DNA of 64,000 nt from an uncultured Bacillota bacterium. Lineage in GTDB: Bacteria > Bacillota_I > Bacilli_A > RFN20 > CAG-826. The position numbers and the translations under genes were made by a program. The stretch lies in the NCBI GenBank assembly GCA_937876465.1, contig CALEHV010000002.1:1-64000 (forward strand). Reading direction: 5' to 3'. Below the pieces are notes generated by a model. That model was not told the DNA's origin. It searched no databases and was given only the letters and a program-made list of their open reading frames with translations. Shown one piece after another: positions 61,732 through 64,000 of this stretch (position 1 is the first letter of the stretch; each line of letters starts with the position of its first letter).

Positions 61732-61770
61732 AAAAAAAGACCTAGCAGAACAATTGTGCTCCACTAGGTC
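61732..61770 (-). terminator. Terminator of the phage lysis/tail operon (CCTAGTGG type)
   Basis: Minus strand GACCTAGTGGAGCACAATTG / TTCTGCTAGGTC then seven T, six bases after the holin-like gene. Third member of the CCTAGTGG...CTGCTAGG terminator set. Confidence 0.8.
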
Positions 61771-61775
61771 AAGAA

Positions 61776-62156
61776 TTATGAATTTTTAAGTAGGTTTATC
61801 GAGGATTCGATTTGGTTTGTTATCCAATTATTCAAATCTCCAAAATTGTTAGTTATGTAATCTTTTACTTCAGTTGTTAGCTGAGAAAGAACTGTGTCTT
61901 TAGCTTTATTTAACGCAACTAACTGTGCATCTTTGTTGAAAGAACCACTATTCTTTAGTGATTCAACATAGGTTTGGAATGTGGCTCTTACAGCATCAAC
62001 AACTATTGTAGTCGCTTGCTTTAGAAGAGCGTTCCCTTTTGTGTCTTTAACTTTGCTATCAATAAGTGAGCAAAGTTTAGTTCCGACAAAAGATAACAAA
62101 GTTAAAATTGCAGCTGAGAGAACTGAAACTAAAACATTTACAAATATTTGACTCAT
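61776..62156 (-). CDS. Phage holin, LLH-like family
   Basis: 126 residues. One N-terminal transmembrane helix (about 5-27) and a charged helical tail (residues 34-126), as in the LLH-type phage holins. It would form membrane lesions that release the lysin, although no lysin gene is visible next to it. Its ATG overlaps the stop of the upstream gene by four bases. Confidence 0.7.
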   Translation of the reverse strand: MSQIFVNVLVSVLSAAILTLLSFVGTKLCSLIDSKVKDTKGNALLKQATTIVVDAVRATFQTYVESLKNSGSFNKDAQLVALNKAKDTVLSQLTTEVKDYITNNFGDLNNWITNQIESSINLLKNS

Positions 62157-62461
62157 TTTTTATCACCTCCATTGGTTTTATGAATCGATTTATTTTTAAT
62201 GTGGTCTTCAAGGGTTGTTTCAACCTTTACCACTCTTTCAGAAAGGGAAGCATAATTTTGCTCCAGTTTATCCATAGATTTTTCAATCCTATCGATACTT
62301 GATTTGATGTAGCCAACATCGGAAATTAGAACACCTTCGTTCTTGCCTTCCTGTTTGTGGTCGCCACGATCATTTCTTCTAAATGCTAAATAAGCAAATA
62401 AAATGGATGAGAATGTCCCACCCACTGAAATGATTGTAAGAATAATGTCTAATGAACTCAT
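62153..62461 (-). CDS. XhlA-like/holin-associated phage protein
   Basis: 102 residues: one N-terminal helix (about 5-26), a charged stretch and a coiled coil (IKSSIDRIEKSMDKLEQ). Such small coiled-coil membrane proteins sit beside holins in phage lysis cassettes. Overlaps both neighbours by four bases (ATGA), showing a tightly coupled late operon. Confidence 0.65.
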   Translation of the reverse strand: MSSLDIILTIISVGGTFSSILFAYLAFRRNDRGDHKQEGKNEGVLISDVGYIKSSIDRIEKSMDKLEQNYASLSERVVKVETTLEDHIKNKSIHKTNGGDKK

Positions 62462-63066
62462 TGTTGCTCCTCCTTTAGAACTGATTCTAAGTAGTTAATA
62501 ATTTCTTTGAAATTAAACATGTGTTTTTCAATATTTGCATTTCTAATTTTGTAATCGATGATGTTTTCTTTATCTTCTTCACTTAAAAAAGCTTCAAATT
62601 TACCAGTTTCCTTATAATGAGAAACTAATGAGCGAAGTCTATAAAGGTGATAAAGAAGTTTTGGATGCTGACCAATTTCTAGCCAAGTTTCAAAGTAATC
62701 AAGATTTTTCCTAAGCCAATATGGAAACACCTCAACCCAATTAACTGAAATTAGTTTATTGAAATCCGTTTTGAAATCATCAGCAACGTAAAGAATATGT
62801 TTTTCAACTGATACAACGTTATCTAGCCACATAACAAGAAAACCAGGATGCTTGCTTTTAAAGGTCAACGCTTCCTTAAAAGTATCTACTCCATAGATGA
62901 AATAATCAGCTCCATCTACTTTGTAGATATTGCATGAATCATAATCTTCTAAAATTGCTGTGTAATCTTTATCGCTATCAGGACCACTAGTTCCAAATAA
63001 ATGAGAGCCACATTGATAAAGAGCTAGGACACGTTTCCCATTAATCCTATCTAATAACTCTGACAT
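62458..63066 (-). CDS. Phage-encoded nucleotidyltransferase-like protein
   Basis: 202 residues. The N-terminal GSHLFGTSGPDSDKDYTAI has the G-S-x4-G-x4-SD-x-D pattern of DNA polymerase beta-type nucleotidyltransferases, with the two metal-binding acids. A helical C-terminal half follows. Target unknown; homologous small enzymes occur in phages and toxin-antitoxin loci. It lies between tail and holin genes, an odd place for a core phage function. The start MSELLD is chosen because the longer frame runs back through the tail gene. Confidence 0.75.
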   Translation of the reverse strand: MSELLDRINGKRVLALYQCGSHLFGTSGPDSDKDYTAILEDYDSCNIYKVDGADYFIYGVDTFKEALTFKSKHPGFLVMWLDNVVSVEKHILYVADDFKTDFNKLISVNWVEVFPYWLRKNLDYFETWLEIGQHPKLLYHLYRLRSLVSHYKETGKFEAFLSEEDKENIIDYKIRNANIEKHMFNFKEIINYLESVLKEEQQ

Positions 63067-63826
63067 ATTTTGGTTCCACCCCACTAACTGGCGATTCAAT
63101 ATAAAGACCTGAACCAGTAATTTGCATTGAAAAACGGTAATCATGCCCATCAAGGCGAGCTTCAGCAATTCCGCCAGAGCCACCAACTGTAGCAGCGCCA
63201 ACCATAACTTCGCCTCCACCCCAACTAAAATAGATGATTCCATTGTTGGCTTTTAGAGATGTTATATCTTTAAAAAGATAGGTGTTGTTTGTTTTGGATG
63301 TATACCAAGATTGCCATAATGGTTCATATTTATTAGTACAAGAACTAGAAACTGCATTAGCTTTTTCGCTTGCTATCGTTTCAGAACTTTTAATAAAAGG
63401 AGCTTCATAACTTGTATCAAGCGTTAAAGAAGACGATGTCTTTTGATATCTAGCAATTGGAAGTTCATATAAAAGTCCGCCATTCATTAAATCTTGTTGA
63501 GTTAATGTTGGCCAAGATGAACCGTTTTCTCTTTTCTGCAAAGTGACTTCATTATTCGCTAGATCAAATGCCAAGAAAACATATCCATATGCCGAACCAT
63601 CTAAAGATATGGCAATTTTAGTGCTTGCTTCCACAAATACTCTTCTTCCATATACTTGAGCATATCCAGAAGTAAAAGAAATATAGTTATTGCTTGTTGA
63701 AGGCGTGATTCCTCCAAGAATTCCAGTAACTCTTCCGTTTTGCTTATTAGCTAAAAAGTGATTTAAATCGGCATCTTGTTTACTAGTAACTGATGCACTA
63801 TCAAACGTGATTTTAATAACTGACAT
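63047..63826 (-). CDS. Phage tail/baseplate protein
   Basis: 259 residues. The N-terminal half resembles phage baseplate or receptor-binding components: SFTSGYAQVYGRRVFVEAS, VFLAFDLANNEVTLQKRENG and LLYELPIARYQ. The C-terminal half is Gly/Ser-rich and beta-structured. Perfect AGGAGG before the ATG. It overlaps the nucleotidyltransferase gene by 20 bases and follows another tail gene by 2 bases. Confidence 0.75.
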   Translation of the reverse strand: MSVIKITFDSASVTSKQDADLNHFLANKQNGRVTGILGGITPSTSNNYISFTSGYAQVYGRRVFVEASTKIAISLDGSAYGYVFLAFDLANNEVTLQKRENGSSWPTLTQQDLMNGGLLYELPIARYQKTSSSLTLDTSYEAPFIKSSETIASEKANAVSSSCTNKYEPLWQSWYTSKTNNTYLFKDITSLKANNGIIYFSWGGGEVMVGAATVGGSGGIAEARLDGHDYRFSMQITGSGLYIESPVSGVEPKYVRVIR

Positions 63827-63828
63827 GG

Positions 63829-64000
63829 TTATTTCCTCCTATCTAAAAGCTTTAATTTATCCGTTAAAGATATCCTTTTCTCACCAAGTGTGACATTAAC
63901 GATATTGAAGGTACCTTTATAAGAAATTTTTGTAATCAAAGTCTCATAAGTCTTTGTAGGCGTGACAAACTCTATGAAGTCACCAACCGACAAATCATCT
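63829..64000 (-). CDS. Phage structural protein, C-terminal end only
   Basis: The last 56 codons of an open frame that enters from beyond the window: DDLSVGDFIEFVTPTKT ... NIVNVTLGEKRISLTDK, ending in a TAA two bases before the next ATG. Beta-rich, consistent with a tail-associated protein. Its 5' end is outside the window. Confidence 0.6.
   Translation of the reverse strand, partial: DDLSVGDFIEFVTPTKTYETLITKISYKGTFNIVNVTLGEKRISLTDKLKLLDRRK

Larger units (their letters stand above)
55333..64000. mobile_element. Prophage-like or integrative element (partial, runs off the window)
   Basis: Tandem large serine recombinases, SHOCT and HTH/zinc-finger accessories, then an AAA+ operon in the position of accessory cargo, then phage holin and tail genes, all on minus. 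The restriction system at 51.8-54.6 kb may belong to it or to a related neighbour. No attachment site is proven and no endolysin is seen between holin and recombinases. Confidence 0.55.

Noticed and set aside
62458..63243. Full-length open frame of 261 residues for the nucleotidyltransferase
   Set aside because: The first 59 codons run in another frame through the tail gene; the domain begins at the ATG at 63066.

Overview
The window is A+T-rich chromosomal DNA from a Gram-positive-type bacterium. TGA is a normal stop codon (for example at 12494-12496 and 23338-23340), so this is not the Mycoplasma code. The mix suggests an uncultured, host-associated member of the Bacilli/Erysipelotrichia or Acholeplasma-like lineages. 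It includes lipobox-type lipoproteins, PPi-dependent phosphofructokinase, cofactor-independent phosphoglycerate mutase, BspA-like surface proteins and LytTR/DUF3021. That placement is inference. Two start modes coexist. Many genes have a strong AGGAGG site. About ten others have a good -10 box 6-9 bases before the ATG and no ribosome binding site, so their mRNAs should be leaderless or nearly so.

1-24.4 kb is core chromosome. It holds a tRNA-Cys/Arg/Pro operon, a four-gene potABCD polyamine uptake operon, and a thioredoxin-like lipoprotein. A five-gene operon follows (acyltransferase-like, acyl-CoA ligase, an unlisted 49-residue rubredoxin-like protein, MtaD-type deaminase, small membrane protein). 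Then come a hydrolase/methyltransferase pair, PPi-phosphofructokinase, peptidase T, a decayed lipoprotein gene, a MacB-like ABC exporter with a NUDIX hydrolase, a HAD phosphatase and a phosphoesterase lipoprotein pair, with tRNA-His and tRNA-Arg(TCG).

24.4-41.3 kb holds a large secreted repeat protein with a membrane partner, two convergent flavoproteins related to BaiN and BaiH/FadH, and a run of PLP-linked genes: cysK-cysE, a tryptophan synthase beta chain fused to an N-terminal helix-turn-helix, tcdA and pdxK. These are followed by gpmI and a LytTR/DUF3021 pair. 41.7-48.3 kb is a three-gene surface operon: two paralogous leucine-rich-repeat lipoproteins around a membrane protein with a 23-residue tandem repeat tail.

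48.6 kb to the end is accessory DNA. It contains a Fic-family gene with two operator-like repeats bracketing its promoter, a decayed terminase-like gene, and a zinc-ribbon DUF4352 protein with a G8 tract in its promoter spacer. A Sau3AI-like (GATC) restriction-modification system lies between two direct copies of a TGACAC array with an exact 19-base period. Beyond it are tandem large serine recombinases with a SHOCT protein and a zinc-finger/HTH protein, then a four-gene operon led by a lipoprotein/membrane-anchored AAA+ ATPase. The window ends in phage holin, nucleotidyltransferase and tail genes. The restriction system and the AAA+ operon occupy equivalent cargo positions upstream of paralogous HTH/zinc-finger genes. 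The AAA+ operon and the HTH-TrpB fusion are the strongest candidates for something undescribed.
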